NCBI RefSeq assembly: GCF_006716865.1
Contig: NZ_VFPT01000001.1
Span: forward strand, 3,708,824 to 3,772,823
Direction: 5' to 3'
DNA length: 64,000 nt
From: Roseinatronobacter monicus
Lineage (GTDB): Bacteria > Pseudomonadota > Alphaproteobacteria > Rhodobacterales > Rhodobacteraceae
Positions 44,595-55,257 of the stretch are shown here, piece by piece (positions within the stretch are counted from its first letter, which is position 1; each line of letters begins with the position of its first letter). The position numbers and the translations under genes were made by a program. The notes beneath the pieces are model-generated. The model searched no databases. It was not told where the DNA came from and saw nothing but the letters and a program-made list of their open reading frames with translations.

Positions 44595-45713
44595 TTAAAC
44601 GCGCATCGGCATGACGACATAAACCGCGCTGGTATCATTGCCTTCGCGCATCAGGGTCGGGTCGCCCGAAGTGTTGAACATGAACACCGCATTTTCGCGG
44701 TCCACCTGAGAGGCGATTTCCAGCAGGTATTTTGCGTTGAAGCCAATCTCCAGCCGCTCATCGCTATAGGCAACGATCAGTTCTTCTTCGGCGGCCCCCG
44801 AATCGGGCGCATTCACAGACAGCACCAGCCGGTCATCTTCCAGCGCCAGCTTGACTGCGCGCGAACGCTCGGAGGACACGGTCGCCACACGGTCAACCGC
44901 CTTGGAAAACTCGCTTGCGTCGACTTCCAGACGTTTGGTGTTCTGTGTCGGGATAACGCGGCTATAGTCGGGGAAGGTGCCGTCAATGACCTTGGATGTC
45001 AGGGTCATATCCGGGGTCGCAAACCGCACCTTGGTTTCCGAGACAGAGACAGCAATCTCCATGTCGTCATCTTCCAGCAGCTTGCGCAATTCGCCGACGG
45101 TTTTGCGCGGCACGATAACACCATGCATATCTTCGGCCCCTGCGGGCAAGGGCGCGTCAATGCGCGCCAGACGGTGACCGTCAGTCGCCACACAGCGCAA
45201 CACGCGGCCCCCTTCGCCATCGGCCACATGCATATAGACGCCGTTCAGGTAATAGCGCGTCTCTTCGGTCGAGATGGCGAATTTTGCCTTGTCGAACAGG
45301 CGGCGCAGAACCTTTGCCGGGGCAGCAAAATTTGCGCTGTATTCGCTGGTCGCCATGACCGGGAAATCTTCTTTCGGCAAAGTGGCCAGCGAGAAGTTCG
45401 ACCGACCGGCGGACACCTGCAAGCGCCCTGTGCGGGCATCATCCACCAGCTCGATCAGCGCACCGTCCGGCATCTTGCGGATAATGTCATGCAACAGCAC
45501 CGCCGAGACGGTGGTCGCGCCAGCTTGTTCGACCATTGCGGGCGCGCGATCAAGGACTTCGATGTCAAGATCCGTGGCACGCAAGGTGACGTTGCCTTCG
45601 CTGGCCTCAATCAGGACATTGGCCAGAATCGGAATTGTGTTGCGCCGCTCCACCACCGATTGCGCTTGTGCGACGGCCTTGAGCAACACCGCCCGTTCAA
45701 TACTGATCTTCAT
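44595..45713 (-). CDS. dnaN: DNA polymerase III beta subunit (sliding clamp)
   Basis: 372 residues. Three clamp domains are visible: the start MKISIERAVLLKAVAQAQSVVERRNTIPILANVLIEA, the middle with RTGRLQVSAGRSNFSLATLPKEDFPVM, and the end with LLEIASQVDRENAVFMFNTSGDPTLMREGNDTSAVYVVMPMRV. It forms the ring that holds the replicase on DNA. It is 107 bp downstream of dnaA and 93 bp upstream of recF. Confidence 0.98.
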   Translation of the reverse strand: MKISIERAVLLKAVAQAQSVVERRNTIPILANVLIEASEGNVTLRATDLDIEVLDRAPAMVEQAGATTVSAVLLHDIIRKMPDGALIELVDDARTGRLQVSAGRSNFSLATLPKEDFPVMATSEYSANFAAPAKVLRRLFDKAKFAISTEETRYYLNGVYMHVADGEGGRVLRCVATDGHRLARIDAPLPAGAEDMHGVIVPRKTVGELRKLLEDDDMEIAVSVSETKVRFATPDMTLTSKVIDGTFPDYSRVIPTQNTKRLEVDASEFSKAVDRVATVSSERSRAVKLALEDDRLVLSVNAPDSGAAEEELIVAYSDERLEIGFNAKYLLEIASQVDRENAVFMFNTSGDPTLMREGNDTSAVYVVMPMRV

Positions 45714-45820
45714 GCCCCAGACCCTTCTTTATCGCTGGCAGAACACCCCCTGCCGGGGAGCGAGAGCCTAGTCAATTTTATTATGACGACAAGCGTTTTT
45801 TCGCTGCTATCAGCAAGAGA

Positions 45821-47170
45821 TCAGCTTTCAAGCAGGCGGCGCAGCAATTCTATATCTTCATTGAGCTGATTGTCCTGCGCGCGCATCTCAACGACCTTGC
45901 GCACACCATGCAGAATCGTGGTGTGATCGCGGCCGCCAAAGCGCCGCCCGATTTCCGGCAACGAGCGCGATGTCATTTCCTTGGACAGATACATCGCAAT
46001 CTGGCGCGGGCGGGCAATGGTGCGGGTCCGTTTGGGGCCAAGCATGTCAGACAGGCGAATGTTGAAATGCTCGGCCACCTTGCGCTGAATTTCCTCAACC
46101 GTCACGCGCCGCTCGGAACTGCGCAGCATATCGGACAGGCAATCTTGCACCATGTCGAGGGTGACTTCTTGCCCGATCAGGCTGGAAAAGGCGAAAAGGC
46201 GCTGCAAGGCCCCTTCAAGCACACGGACATTGGTGGTGATGCGGTGTGCCAGAAATTCAAACACACCATCTTCGATCTTGATGCTGCCATAGCTTTGGGA
46301 AAACTGCGCCGCCTTGCGATGCAGAATACCAAGGCGCAATTCGTAATTCGTCGGGTGCAGGTCCACCACAAGGCCGCATTGCATCCGAGAAGAGATGCGC
46401 GCCTCAAGATCCTTGATCTCGCCGGGGGCGCGGTCTGCGGAAATGACGATCTGTTTGTTCTGATCGACCAATGCGTTGAATGTATGGAAAAACTCTTCCT
46501 GTGTGCTGTCTTTGCCTGCAATGAATTGCACATCATCGACCATCAGCACATCAACAGACCGGAACAGGTTTTTGAAATCCATGATTTCGCGGTCGCGCAG
46601 CGCCTGCACGAAGCGGTACATGAATTGCTCGGCGGACAGGTAAAGCACTTGCAGGTCAGGGCGTTTTGCGTGCAATTCCCATGCGATTGCGTGCATCAGG
46701 TGTGTCTTGCCCAAGCCCACGCCACCATAGAGAAACAGCGGGTTGAACGTGACAGGCCCCGCTTCGGCCACGCGGCGCGCGGCGGCATGGGCCAGTTCAT
46801 TGGGTTTGCCAACAACGAAATTGTCGAAATTGTATTTCCCGTCCAGAGGCGCGCCTTGCAGGTCATCGCTCGGGGCCATCTTGCTGCTCGCGGGTACAGA
46901 GGCGGATGAAGCGGCGCGCGGTGCCGGTTCTCCGACAATGAATTCCATGCGCGACACGTCGGTCGCAAGGGTCTGCACGCGTGAAAATATTTGATCGTGA
47001 TAGGTACGTTTTACCCAATCTCCGACGAATCGTGATGGTGCCCGAAACCGCACAACACCATCGCTGATCCCAAGACATTCTAGCGGGGCGATCCAGTTTT
47101 TATGGTTACTTTCTCCAATTTCGTAGCGCAGCTCTTCAGAAATTCCAGTCCATTGATCGGCAACCATCAC
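45821..47170 (-). CDS. dnaA: Chromosomal replication initiator DnaA
   Basis: 449 residues. Domain I is N-terminal; domain III carries the P-loop GGVGLGKTHLMH at 149-160 and VDDVQFIAGK; the C-terminal domain IV has the DNA-binding signature GGRDHTTILHG at about 415. The start MMVADQWTGISEEL leaves the second Met as an alternative. It is followed by dnaN and recF on the same strand. Its promoter must lie in the 455 bp up to rpsT. No cluster of TTATCCACA-type DnaA boxes was found there. Confidence 0.98.
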   Translation of the reverse strand: MMVADQWTGISEELRYEIGESNHKNWIAPLECLGISDGVVRFRAPSRFVGDWVKRTYHDQIFSRVQTLATDVSRMEFIVGEPAPRAASSASVPASSKMAPSDDLQGAPLDGKYNFDNFVVGKPNELAHAAARRVAEAGPVTFNPLFLYGGVGLGKTHLMHAIAWELHAKRPDLQVLYLSAEQFMYRFVQALRDREIMDFKNLFRSVDVLMVDDVQFIAGKDSTQEEFFHTFNALVDQNKQIVISADRAPGEIKDLEARISSRMQCGLVVDLHPTNYELRLGILHRKAAQFSQSYGSIKIEDGVFEFLAHRITTNVRVLEGALQRLFAFSSLIGQEVTLDMVQDCLSDMLRSSERRVTVEEIQRKVAEHFNIRLSDMLGPKRTRTIARPRQIAMYLSKEMTSRSLPEIGRRFGGRDHTTILHGVRKVVEMRAQDNQLNEDIELLRRLLES

Positions 47171-47568
47171 ACCCCAGCCTCTTTATCTTCTTGCACCCAT
47201 GTTCGCATCGCACACAGAACCCCAACGCAATGTCACGCAGCCCCCCTGCCTGATCATGCGCACCATATAAACACATCTGATCTCTGACTGACTTCTGCCG
47301 CATCAGAAACAACTTCAAATTTACCAACAGGTAAGTTGCACGCGCAGCACCAATCAGACGTTACCGGAAAACGGACTACCACCAGTTTGAGAACTCAGGC
47401 CCGGTTGTTATCCGTTGCCTCCCAGCGTCATTCGTCATCACGACCCGAGTCGTGAGTGACATTAGCAACCGGGCAACAGAGCGGCAACAGAACTTGCAGC
47501 TTGACGTCACAATCCTGACCAAAGAATCGGATTCGGGCCTGTGGCAAGGCCAGCGCAGGGCCATAAAA
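47171..47568. other. dnaA upstream region
   Basis: About 400 bp without a gene between dnaA and the rpsT terminator. Seen are a 7 bp inverted repeat TCACGAC (47438-47444) / GTCGTGA (47449-47455) whose outer GTCA / TGAC also match, and a short hairpin TTACC (47321-47325) / GGTAA (47330-47334) in an AT-richer stretch. These are candidate regulatory sites for dnaA. A replication origin is not supported because good DnaA boxes are missing. Confidence 0.45.
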
Positions 47569-47590
47569 AAGGCACCTCGAAAGGTGCCTT
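47569..47590 (-). terminator. Rho-independent terminator of rpsT
   Basis: AAGGCACCT (47569-47577) pairs with AGGTGCCTT (47582-47590) over loop CGAA. Six T follow on the minus strand, about 37 bp past the rpsT stop. Confidence 0.92.
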
Positions 47591-47626
47591 TTCCATATCA
47601 GTTTTTTGTCAGACAAGAGCGCTGAA

Positions 47627-47893
47627 TTAAGCGGCCAATGCCTTGATCCGCGACGACAGGCGCGACTTTTTGCGCGCGACGGTGTTCTTGTGCAGAACGC
47701 CTTTTGCAACGCCGCGATCCAGCTCTGGCTGGGCTGCGCGCAGGGCTTCGTTTGCTTTGACCTGATCGCCCGATGCGATTGCTTCTTCAACCTTGCGCAG
47801 GAATGTGCGCAGGCGCGAGCGGCGCGCCTTGTTGACTTCGGTGCGGCGCTCTAGCTGGCGGGCGCGCTTTTTCGACTGTGGTGTATTTGCCAT
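47627..47893 (-). CDS. rpsT: 30S ribosomal protein S20
   Basis: 88 residues: [39 protein letters not shown]...[24 protein letters not shown], the family pattern of this basic helical protein of the small subunit. It is directly upstream of dnaA, a typical Rhodobacterales neighbour, and closed by a strong terminator. Confidence 0.97.
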   Translation of the reverse strand: MANTPQSKKRARQLERRTEVNKARRSRLRTFLRKVEEAIASGDQVKANEALRAAQPELDRGVAKGVLHKNTVARKKSRLSSRIKALAA

Positions 47894-48040
47894 GGGCTGT
47901 TGTCTTTCGTGTCCGTTTCAATTTTTTTGCACAACGGACCCGCACTGGTCCGTGTGACCAGTTCCGACTCGTGCCTTAAGCGGGCCCACGCGCATGTGGG
48001 GGGCATATACGACAGCGCGCTGCAAAAGGGAATAGCTGAT

Positions 48041-48817
48041 TTACTGGTCGCGGAATTGTGGCTGACGCTTTTCCAGAAACGCAGACATGCCCTCTTTTTG
48101 GTCTTTGGTGTTGAACAGCATGTGGAACACGCGGCGTTCATACAAAAGCCCTTCGCGCAATGTCGTCTCATAGCTGCGATTGACCGCTTCTTTGACGACC
48201 TTGACGGTGATCTGCGATTTCTCGGCAATCTTGGCCGCAGCGGCCATGGTTTCTTCCATCAGCTTGCCCGCAGGCACCACGCGGCTGACAAGGCCAGAGC
48301 GCTCGGCTTCTTCGGCATCCATGAAGCGGCCTGTCAGATGCATGTCCATCGCCTTGGATTTGCCAACAAACCGCGTCAGGCGCTGGGTGCCGCCAATGCC
48401 TGCGACCACGCCCAGATTGATCTCTGGCTGACCGAATTTGGCAGTGTCGGCGGCGATGATGAAATCACACATCATCGCCAATTCGCAGCCCCCCCCCAGT
48501 GCATAGCCTGCGACAGCGGCAACGATGGGTTTGCGCACACGCAAAAGCGCTTCTGTCTCGGGGCCGAAGAAATCGGCCTGGAACATGTCCACGAAGCCTT
48601 TTTCCGACATTTCCTTGATATCCGCGCCCGCAGCAAACGCCTTGTCCGAGCCGGTGATGACGATGCAGCGCACCTTGTCATTCTTGTCGGCCGCAGTCAG
48701 CGCATCGGCCAACTCGCTTAACATGGTGCTATTGAGCGCATTCAACGCGTCGGGGCGATTCAGGCGGATCAGTGCGATATGGTTGTCAATATCGACGATC
48801 AGCGTTTCATAGGCCAT
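48041..48817 (-). CDS. Enoyl-CoA hydratase
   Basis: 258 residues. A short-chain crotonase: [25 protein letters not shown], the oxyanion loop [59 protein letters not shown] with the two catalytic-type Glu residues, and a C-terminal RQPQFRDQ. It hydrates trans-2-enoyl-CoA in beta-oxidation or amino acid breakdown. It is more like the FadB1 / crotonase type than the PaaG at 11035. It lies between mutM and rpsT on the same strand. Confidence 0.93.
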   Translation of the reverse strand: MAYETLIVDIDNHIALIRLNRPDALNALNSTMLSELADALTAADKNDKVRCIVITGSDKAFAAGADIKEMSEKGFVDMFQADFFGPETEALLRVRKPIVAAVAGYALGGGCELAMMCDFIIAADTAKFGQPEINLGVVAGIGGTQRLTRFVGKSKAMDMHLTGRFMDAEEAERSGLVSRVVPAGKLMEETMAAAAKIAEKSQITVKVVKEAVNRSYETTLREGLLYERRVFHMLFNTKDQKEGMSAFLEKRQPQFRDQ

Positions 48818-48881
48818 GAGGTGGCACCTTGGTTGTTGAGGTCAGGCACATTGGCATAACAGCTTGTTCACGGGGTTCAAG

Positions 48882-49745
48882 TCATCTCTGGCAGGACGGG
48901 CAGTAGAAACTGGAGCGGCCCGATTGCACGGCACGGCGCACTGTTTGTGGGCACCCCTCTGTCACGCAAGGCGCGCCTTCACGCCCATAAACCCGAAAGG
49001 CATGCTGGAAATATCCAAGCTCGCCATTGGCTTGGCGGTAGTCGCGCAGGCTTGATCCGCCTGCGTCAATCGCCTCGATCAAGGTGGCGCGGATGGCGTC
49101 GGTCAACAGCGCGATCCGCGCCGCGCCAATACGCCCCGCCGCGCGAAGCGGGCTTATTCCTGCGCGAAACAGCGCTTCGCAGACATAGATATTGCCCAAA
49201 CCTGCCACGATTCGCTGATCCAGAAGGGCGGTCTTGATCGGGGTTTTGCGCCCGTTCAGGCGCGCCGCCAGATAGTCGGCGTGAAATTCATTGCTCAGCG
49301 GTTCGGGGCCAATGCGCGCCAAAAGCGGGTGCAGGTCCAGCGTCGGGGTTGCGCAGATGTCCATCGCGCCAAACCGGCGCGGATCGTTAAAGGTGATGCG
49401 CGCGCCGTTTTCCATGTGAAACAGAACGTGGTCGTGTTTCTCGATCGCCGGATGGTCAAAATGAAACTGTCCGGGCACATGCACAGCCTTCAACCCCGAG
49501 ATGACCATGCGCCCCGACATGCCAAGGTGAATGATCAGGCTTTCGCCCCTGTCCAGATCAGCCAGAATGTATTTGGACCGGCGGCGCAATTGCAGCACCC
49601 GCGCGCCAGTCAGACGCGTGGCCATGTCGGGGGGAAAGGGCCAGCGCAAATCGGCACGGCGCAATTCAGCCATCGCAATGCGCTGGCCTTCCATCGCGGG
49701 CAGCAAGCCGCGGCGCACGGTTTCAACTTCGGGAAGTTCAGGCAT
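48882..49745 (-). CDS. mutM: Bifunctional DNA-formamidopyrimidine glycosylase / AP lyase
   Basis: 287 residues from the ATG at 49745, chosen to give the required N-terminus [18 protein letters not shown]: the Pro after Met is the nucleophile and the next Glu is catalytic. Further motifs are [39 protein letters not shown] and the C-terminal zinc finger with C..C...CPSCQR. It removes 8-oxoguanine. It is divergent from ubiE. Confidence 0.96.
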   Translation of the reverse strand: MPELPEVETVRRGLLPAMEGQRIAMAELRRADLRWPFPPDMATRLTGARVLQLRRRSKYILADLDRGESLIIHLGMSGRMVISGLKAVHVPGQFHFDHPAIEKHDHVLFHMENGARITFNDPRRFGAMDICATPTLDLHPLLARIGPEPLSNEFHADYLAARLNGRKTPIKTALLDQRIVAGLGNIYVCEALFRAGISPLRAAGRIGAARIALLTDAIRATLIEAIDAGGSSLRDYRQANGELGYFQHAFRVYGREGAPCVTEGCPQTVRRAVQSGRSSFYCPSCQR

Positions 49746-49853
49746 GGCTTTGATCCGCCTTGTCACGGGGTCGCATTGTATCACCCCCCTATAACCCTAT
49801 AAGGAAGGACAGACCGCCCCCGCAAGGGGGCTGACATGCGGAGTGTGGCAGGC

Positions 49854-50606
49854 ATGACCCAAGACGAAAAGACGACGCATTTCGGATATCAGACCGTTGG
49901 CGAAGATCAGAAATCTGGTCTGGTTCAGGGCGTTTTCACGCGTGTGGCCTCGAAATACGATATTATGAATGACCTGATGTCGATGGGCGTCCATCGGATT
50001 TGGAAAGACGCCATGATGGATTGGCTGGCCCCGCGCCCCGGCCAACGCCTGCTGGATGTGGCGGGCGGCACGGGTGACGTGGCGTTCCGCTTTCTCAGAC
50101 GCGCAGGTGCAGGGGCCCATGCCACAGTGCTGGACCTGACCGAAGACATGCTGATCGCCGGACAAAAACGTGCCGAGGCCGAAAATATGGCCCATGCGCT
50201 GGATTGGCTGGCGGGCGATGCGATGGCGCTGCCTTTCGCGGATAGCCGCTTCGACGTTTATACAATCAGCTTTGGCATTCGCAATGTCACCCGGATTGAA
50301 GACGCGCTTTCCGAAGCCTACCGCGTGTTGCGGCCCGGCGGGCGGTTGATGGTGCTGGAATTCAGCCAGCTTCCGGTCGATGGTCTGCAAAAGCTGTATG
50401 ATCTGTATTCCTTCAATGTGATTCCCGTGATGGGGCAAGTCGTGGCCAATGACCGCGACAGCTATCAGTATTTGGTCGAATCCATCCGCCGTTTCCCCGA
50501 TCAGGACCGCTTCGCCGAGATGATCCGCGTGGCCGGCTTCGAGCAGGTGAAATACCGCAATCTGTCGATGGGCATTGCGGCGCTGCATTCTGGCTGGAAG
50601 ATCTGA
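49854..50606 (+). CDS. ubiE: Demethylmenaquinol / ubiquinone methyltransferase UbiE
   Basis: 250 residues from the ATG at 49854; the ATG at 49836 with AAGGGGG before it would add six residues. C-methylation step in ubiquinone synthesis. Motifs: [43 protein letters not shown], the SAM site [35 protein letters not shown] and VLEFSQLP. It is 2 bp upstream of ubiB, so the two form one unit. Confidence 0.96.
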   Translation: MTQDEKTTHFGYQTVGEDQKSGLVQGVFTRVASKYDIMNDLMSMGVHRIWKDAMMDWLAPRPGQRLLDVAGGTGDVAFRFLRRAGAGAHATVLDLTEDMLIAGQKRAEAENMAHALDWLAGDAMALPFADSRFDVYTISFGIRNVTRIEDALSEAYRVLRPGGRLMVLEFSQLPVDGLQKLYDLYSFNVIPVMGQVVANDRDSYQYLVESIRRFPDQDRFAEMIRVAGFEQVKYRNLSMGIAALHSGWKI

Positions 50607-50608
50607 GT

Positions 50609-52138
50609 ATGCGGGGACCGTTCAATCTGTGGCGGCTGATCCGCACGGGCGCAACCTTCGAGCGGACAGGTGCCATGCATGTGGTGCTTGAAGCGATGAG
50701 CGCGCCGCCGCGTCTGCGGATTGCGGCCCGCATTCTGGGCTGGCCGTTCAAGCTGCTGGGCCTGAAGGGTGACCCTGCTCTGCCGCCCCTGACACGCGCA
50801 TTGACTGCACTTGGCCCCGCCTACATCAAATTCGGGCAGACATTGGCAACCCGCCCCGATGTGGTCGGTCAGGAACTGGCTGACCAGTTGCGCTACTTAC
50901 AGGACAAATTGCCCCCATTCCCGCGCGCACAAGCCATCGAGATGATCGAGCAGGAACTGGAAGCGCCAGTGGATCAACTGTTCTCGCATGTCTCGGAACC
51001 TGTGGCGGCGGCGTCCATTGCGCAGGTCCATTCGGCGATTCTGACCGAAACCGGTGCCCGTGTGGCGGTCAAGGTTCTGCGCCCCCATGTGGAACGCGCA
51101 TTTCGCACCGATGTTGATGCGTTCTATTTCGCGGCGGGTGTGATCGAATGGCTTTTGCCCTCGACCCGCCGGTTGCGCCCGCTGGATGTGATCCGGCATT
51201 TTGAAAGCGTGGTCGAGGGCGAGCTTGACTTGCGACTGGAAGCGGCTTCGGCAGCTGAATTTGCGTCCAACACGGAACAGGATGCAGGCTTCAGCGTGCC
51301 GCGCCCGATCTGGAACCTGTCGTCGCGTCGGGTCATGACCCTTGGCTGGGCCGAAGGCATGGCGATGGGCGACAATGCGGCACTGGATGCTGTCGGCATT
51401 GATCGCAACGAGTTGGGCGTCCGTGTTCTGACACTGTTCCTGCGCCATGCGTTGCGCGACGGGTTCTTTCATGGTGACATGCATCAGGGCAACCTGAAGG
51501 TCACAACCTCGGGCGAGATTATTGCGCTTGATTTCGGGATCATGGGCCGGATTGATCCGTTCACCCGCCGCGCCTATGCCGAGATTCTGTTCGGCTTTAT
51601 CCGCAAGGATTATCGGCGCGTAGCCGAAGTGCATTTCGAAGCAGGCTATGTGCCGCCCGACCGCGATATTGACGAATTCGCCCGCGCCCTGCGCTCTGTC
51701 GGAGAACCGATTTTCGGCATGGATGCGCGCCATATCTCGATGGCGCGTCTGCTGGCCTATCTGTTTGAAGTAACAGAACGTTTTGGTATGGAAACGCGGA
51801 CCGAACTGATCTTGCTGCAACGCACGATGGTGGTGGTCGAAGGGGTCGCGCGCTCGTTGAACCCCGAGATCAACATGTGGCACGTGGCCAAGCCGGTGGT
51901 CGAGGAATACATCCGCGAAAGCATTGGCCCCAAGGCGCTGGCAGGTGATCTTGTGGCGACCGCCCGCATCCTGACCCGCTTTGGCCCGCATCTGCCGCGC
52001 ATCGTTGAAGAAGCCCTGATTGCACAGGCACACCCCCCGAAGCGGGACGTCGCGCAGAACCGCGCTGGCCCTGTCGTCTGGTCACTGGTTGGGGCCGGGA
52101 TTTTGGGCTTGGGCGTGGTGATTGGCGCACTGATCTAG
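50609..52138 (+). CDS. ubiB: Ubiquinone biosynthesis accessory kinase-like protein UbiB
   Basis: 509 residues, ABC1 / UbiB family. The atypical kinase fold shows KFGQTLATRPD in the N-terminal extension, AAASIAQVHSA (Ala-rich loop in place of the Gly-rich loop), VAVKVLRP, HGDMHQGNLKV and DFGIMGRID. Two hydrophobic helices at the C-terminus (VVWSLVGAGILGLGVVIGALI) anchor it in the membrane. It supports coenzyme Q synthesis. The end overlaps the thiamine diphosphokinase gene tail to tail by 4 bp. Confidence 0.95.
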   Translation: MRGPFNLWRLIRTGATFERTGAMHVVLEAMSAPPRLRIAARILGWPFKLLGLKGDPALPPLTRALTALGPAYIKFGQTLATRPDVVGQELADQLRYLQDKLPPFPRAQAIEMIEQELEAPVDQLFSHVSEPVAAASIAQVHSAILTETGARVAVKVLRPHVERAFRTDVDAFYFAAGVIEWLLPSTRRLRPLDVIRHFESVVEGELDLRLEAASAAEFASNTEQDAGFSVPRPIWNLSSRRVMTLGWAEGMAMGDNAALDAVGIDRNELGVRVLTLFLRHALRDGFFHGDMHQGNLKVTTSGEIIALDFGIMGRIDPFTRRAYAEILFGFIRKDYRRVAEVHFEAGYVPPDRDIDEFARALRSVGEPIFGMDARHISMARLLAYLFEVTERFGMETRTELILLQRTMVVVEGVARSLNPEINMWHVAKPVVEEYIRESIGPKALAGDLVATARILTRFGPHLPRIVEEALIAQAHPPKRDVAQNRAGPVVWSLVGAGILGLGVVIGALI

Positions 52139-52806
52139 GGGGACAACCAGTCTGGGCCGTCCTGCAAGGCCGTCAATATTGGCCGCAAATGTGCACGCTC
52201 CAGCAATACGAGCATTCCGGGCTGGTCGAATTCCAGCGTGATCCGGTCGGCTGCGGCGCGATTCGAGGTGCCGATCTGCGCGTCAGGTGCGAAGCGCAAA
52301 CCCTCAATCGGCCATTCCAGACCGCTTGACCGGCCTGTGACTTCTGCCATCGGAAACAGTGACACTCGCGCCCCTATCGGCAGCGCAAGCGTCAAATGGG
52401 GCGGTGCCAGAAAGCAGATATCTTGCGCGGCCAGCATGACCACGCGTGCGCGCCCGTGCCGCACCAGTGAAGACATCGCTGCAAGCGTATGATCCAGCCG
52501 CGCCCCGTCAAACCCCAGCGCAATCACGAAGGGTGCGTTCAGGGCGTGCAGGGATTTGTCGAAATCCGTGCTGTCTTGCTCTGGGATATGAATGATCTGG
52601 TCGCGCAGCCGCGACATCAGCGCTGGGTCCAGCGAATCCATATCCCCGATCACATGTTGCGGCATATGTGCCTGCGCCATCAGCGCATTCGCCCCGCCAT
52701 CGGCGGCAACCAGCATCGGGGCCAGACCAAGTGCCAGATTCAGGTCAGCGTGTGTGAAAACACCACCACCGACAAGCGTCACCCCACAGATTGAGTCGAC
52801 AGACAT
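52135..52806 (-). CDS. Thiamine diphosphokinase
   Basis: 223 residues from the ATG at 52806, which has GGA 9 bases before it (the ATG at 52812 is too close to that site). It makes thiamine pyrophosphate from thiamine and ATP. Motifs: LVAADGGANALMAQAHMPQHVIGDMDSLDP, IPEQDSTDFDKSLHAL and ALGFDGARLDHTLAAMSSL, all typical of the catalytic domain. The C-terminal thiamine-binding part follows. It converges on ubiB. Confidence 0.92.
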   Translation of the reverse strand: MSVDSICGVTLVGGGVFTHADLNLALGLAPMLVAADGGANALMAQAHMPQHVIGDMDSLDPALMSRLRDQIIHIPEQDSTDFDKSLHALNAPFVIALGFDGARLDHTLAAMSSLVRHGRARVVMLAAQDICFLAPPHLTLALPIGARVSLFPMAEVTGRSSGLEWPIEGLRFAPDAQIGTSNRAAADRITLEFDQPGMLVLLERAHLRPILTALQDGPDWLSP

Positions 52807-52950
52807 CTTCATTCCAATAATATTAGTCTTTATTCCGAATCGGACTTTTCTTAGCCACATTCAGATCATCAAATGACCAAAGTCTGAACATCTAAACGCT
52901 CAGGTCTTACGCAAATCTGCGACCGTACAGATAACGAAAGTGAGCATGTT

Positions 52951-55149
52951 ATGGTTGGCCCTAACAAGATTTTAACAGTGTCCTACGGGACATTCTCCTG
53001 CACTCTAGAGGGGTTTGATGAACCTTTCGGGACAATGCAGGGCATAGCTGAATATTTCCGTGATCTGGCGGCACAGGATAGGTATTTCGGCGCTGAACCG
53101 CCCACGCCAGATGCTGAAATGCTGCATCGAATCGCCGAACGCGAGATTCAGCGGCGGGTCGAGTCACATGTGCAGGAAAACGGTTTGGTGCTGCGCCCGC
53201 AAGCCGACCCTTCTCAGGCGACAGGGCAGCTTTCACTGGCCGCGAATGCGCAAACATCTGCTCCAAAGGCCGCGCAAGACCCAACGCCAGCGCCCGCACC
53301 AGCCGAGGCGGCGCCGGTGAGCGAAGACGCGGTCAAGGACGTGGTGACGCAGTCGTCAGATGTTATGGACGCCCCACAAGATACAGCAGCACCTGCCGCG
53401 CAAGATACACCTGAAGCGGGGCAGATGCCCGATACAGACGACACGCCAGATCTGGCATCGGTTGACGTACCTGAGGTCGAGCCTCAGATCGAAGCCGAAG
53501 CCGAAGCCGAAGCCGAAGCCGAAGCCGAAGCCGAAGCCGAAGCCGAAGCCGAAGCCGAAGCCGAAGCCGAAGCCGAAGTTGAAGCGCCGCGTCCAGCCTT
53601 GTCGCAACCTGTCACGCAGCCGTTGCCCAAGGCCGTTGCGGACGCAACTGCATCCACCACGATGAGCGAGAAACTGGCCCGCATTCGTGCACGCATTGCA
53701 CATGCCGCCGGTGCGAATGCAAATATTGCCGCCGCGCCAAAAACACCCGTGATGGAAAACGACATCGAAGATGCGGAACTCTCCGAGTCCCATGATGCTG
53801 TGTCAGAAACCGACACGCGGACTGTGTCCGACGATGTAGCGGCCCCAGTATCTGGCGATTGGGTCGAGATGACCGCACCAGCGCAAGAGAATGATCACAA
53901 CGCGGCTGAGGAAGTTGAGCAAGACATGGAAAATGCGTCCGTCCTGTCGGCGCATTTTGACCGTGACGATACTGATTTTGACGATGATTTTGATGATCTG
54001 GACGATGATTTTGACTCCGATCTGGAAGACAGCTATGCGGCAGCCGCGTCCCTCAAGGCTGATGCGAAAAGCGTTGATGCCGAAGTGCCGGCTGCTGCTG
54101 CGCAACTTTCTGACGCTGACTTGCGAGATCAGATTCGTAAAGTCATCGGCGAAACAGGCCTGAGCGAGAATGATGAAGCCGATCTTATTTCGGAACTTGC
54201 TCAGATCGAAAGCCGAGCTGCGCCGGGGCGTGGTGTGAATGCGCGCGCGCAATTTGATGCGATGATTGGTGATACGGATGAAACGGCAGCGCGGCTTCTG
54301 GAAACCGCGCGCTCGGAACTGGGGCAGGTGGAGTCACAGCGCCGCCGCGAGACATTCGAGCATATGCGTGCCGCCGTTGATGTCACGCGCGCCGAAGAGG
54401 AGGCAACTGGCCCCCGGCGTCCCGACATCGTGCAGGCCCGCGAGATCGAGCGCTACCGCGAAGATCTTTCCGCCCCCGAGCCGTTGCGTTCTGCAACACC
54501 TCGGAACCCCGACACTGCTGGCAGTGCCGATGTGGCGCGCGAAGAGGTATCACGCAGCGCGCGGCCAGAGCAGGCAGATCAAGCCCCTGCCAGACCGGAG
54601 CGGCCTGATCTGTCCGAAGAAACCGCTCTGGCACAAACCCTTCAGCCCGTTCCTCGGCGCCCTGCACGTGTTGAAGCGTCCAGACGGGCTCGGCCGGAGC
54701 CTGAGCGCGCGCCACTTGTTCTGGTGTCGGAACAGCGCGTCGACAGCCCGCGCCCCGCAACCCCGGTGCGCCCGCGGCGTGTTGCCAGTGCCGCAGGTTC
54801 AGCCATTGATCTGGAAGGGTTGAAGAAATCTTCGCCTTTGTCGATGGATGATCGCGCGGCCTTTAAGGAGTTCGCAGAGGCGGTTGACGCATGGTTGCTG
54901 GACGAACAGATCGAGGCGGCGGCAGCATTCAAGACGCATCTGAAAGGCCAGCAAGAGTTCACGCGCGTGGAATTGATGAGCTATGTCCTTGCCTACAACG
55001 AAGGGCGCGACGTGACGCGCGATGACATGCTGCGCGGATTTGGTACCTTGTTGCGCGAAGGCCGCTTGCAGCGTGGCGAAGGCGGCGCATTCAGCTTGTC
55101 TTCGGCATCCGAGTTTGACCAGCCCGCACGGAAATACGCGGCTGGCTGA
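52951..55149 (+). CDS. Large acidic alanine-rich protein with EA repeat (unknown)
   Basis: 732 residues. The N-terminal 60 residues form a conserved-looking block ([50 protein letters not shown]). A long disordered middle follows, with a perfect (Glu-Ala)14 run at about 181-208 and a second acidic cluster [22 protein letters not shown] (about 330). The last 110 residues are ordered and helical ([50 protein letters not shown]). I recall similar proteins in Rhodobacterales without a known function. The ends may bind partners through a long acidic linker. Confidence 0.8.
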   Translation: MVGPNKILTVSYGTFSCTLEGFDEPFGTMQGIAEYFRDLAAQDRYFGAEPPTPDAEMLHRIAEREIQRRVESHVQENGLVLRPQADPSQATGQLSLAANAQTSAPKAAQDPTPAPAPAEAAPVSEDAVKDVVTQSSDVMDAPQDTAAPAAQDTPEAGQMPDTDDTPDLASVDVPEVEPQIEAEAEAEAEAEAEAEAEAEAEAEAEAEAEVEAPRPALSQPVTQPLPKAVADATASTTMSEKLARIRARIAHAAGANANIAAAPKTPVMENDIEDAELSESHDAVSETDTRTVSDDVAAPVSGDWVEMTAPAQENDHNAAEEVEQDMENASVLSAHFDRDDTDFDDDFDDLDDDFDSDLEDSYAAAASLKADAKSVDAEVPAAAAQLSDADLRDQIRKVIGETGLSENDEADLISELAQIESRAAPGRGVNARAQFDAMIGDTDETAARLLETARSELGQVESQRRRETFEHMRAAVDVTRAEEEATGPRRPDIVQAREIERYREDLSAPEPLRSATPRNPDTAGSADVAREEVSRSARPEQADQAPARPERPDLSEETALAQTLQPVPRRPARVEASRRARPEPERAPLVLVSEQRVDSPRPATPVRPRRVASAAGSAIDLEGLKKSSPLSMDDRAAFKEFAEAVDAWLLDEQIEAAAAFKTHLKGQQEFTRVELMSYVLAYNEGRDVTRDDMLRGFGTLLREGRLQRGEGGAFSLSSASEFDQPARKYAAG
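53491..53574 (+). repeat. Perfect (GAAGCC)14 hexanucleotide repeat
   Basis: Fourteen exact copies of GAAGCC run from 53491 to 53574, followed by one variant GAAGTT. They encode Glu-Ala pairs within the acidic protein. Because the unit is two codons long, gain or loss of copies changes length without breaking the frame. The complete lack of third-position drift suggests a recent or ongoing expansion. Confidence 0.97.
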
Positions 55150-55189
55150 AACAAGCACGATCACCCTATTCTAATCGGCAAATAACGCA

Positions 55190-55217
55190 CAAGGCCCCGA
55201 CAACAGTCGGGGCCTTG
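55190..55217. terminator. Strong hairpin after the acidic protein gene
   Basis: CAAGGCCCCGAC (55190-55201) pairs perfectly with GTCGGGGCCTTG (55206-55217) over loop AACA. It lies 40 bp past the gene stop. The following TGGTTTGG is only weakly T-rich, so it may act with the second hairpin. Confidence 0.7.
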
Positions 55218-55257
55218 TGGTTTGGTGGCGGTGGTCATCACGCAGATGTCAGATATG

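Noticed and set aside
44046..45869. A 607-codon + strand frame over dnaN and recF
   Set aside because: Antisense shadow of two well-supported core genes; the translation has no family features.
47171..47626. Chromosome origin next to dnaA
   Set aside because: No cluster of TTATCCACA-like boxes; the nearest match (TTATCCGTT, around 47407) has several mismatches.
53356..53793. Minus-strand frame with a long Gly-Phe repeat
   Set aside because: It arises only from the complement of the (GAAGCC)14 repeat. The + strand frame is continuous over 732 codons with conserved ends.
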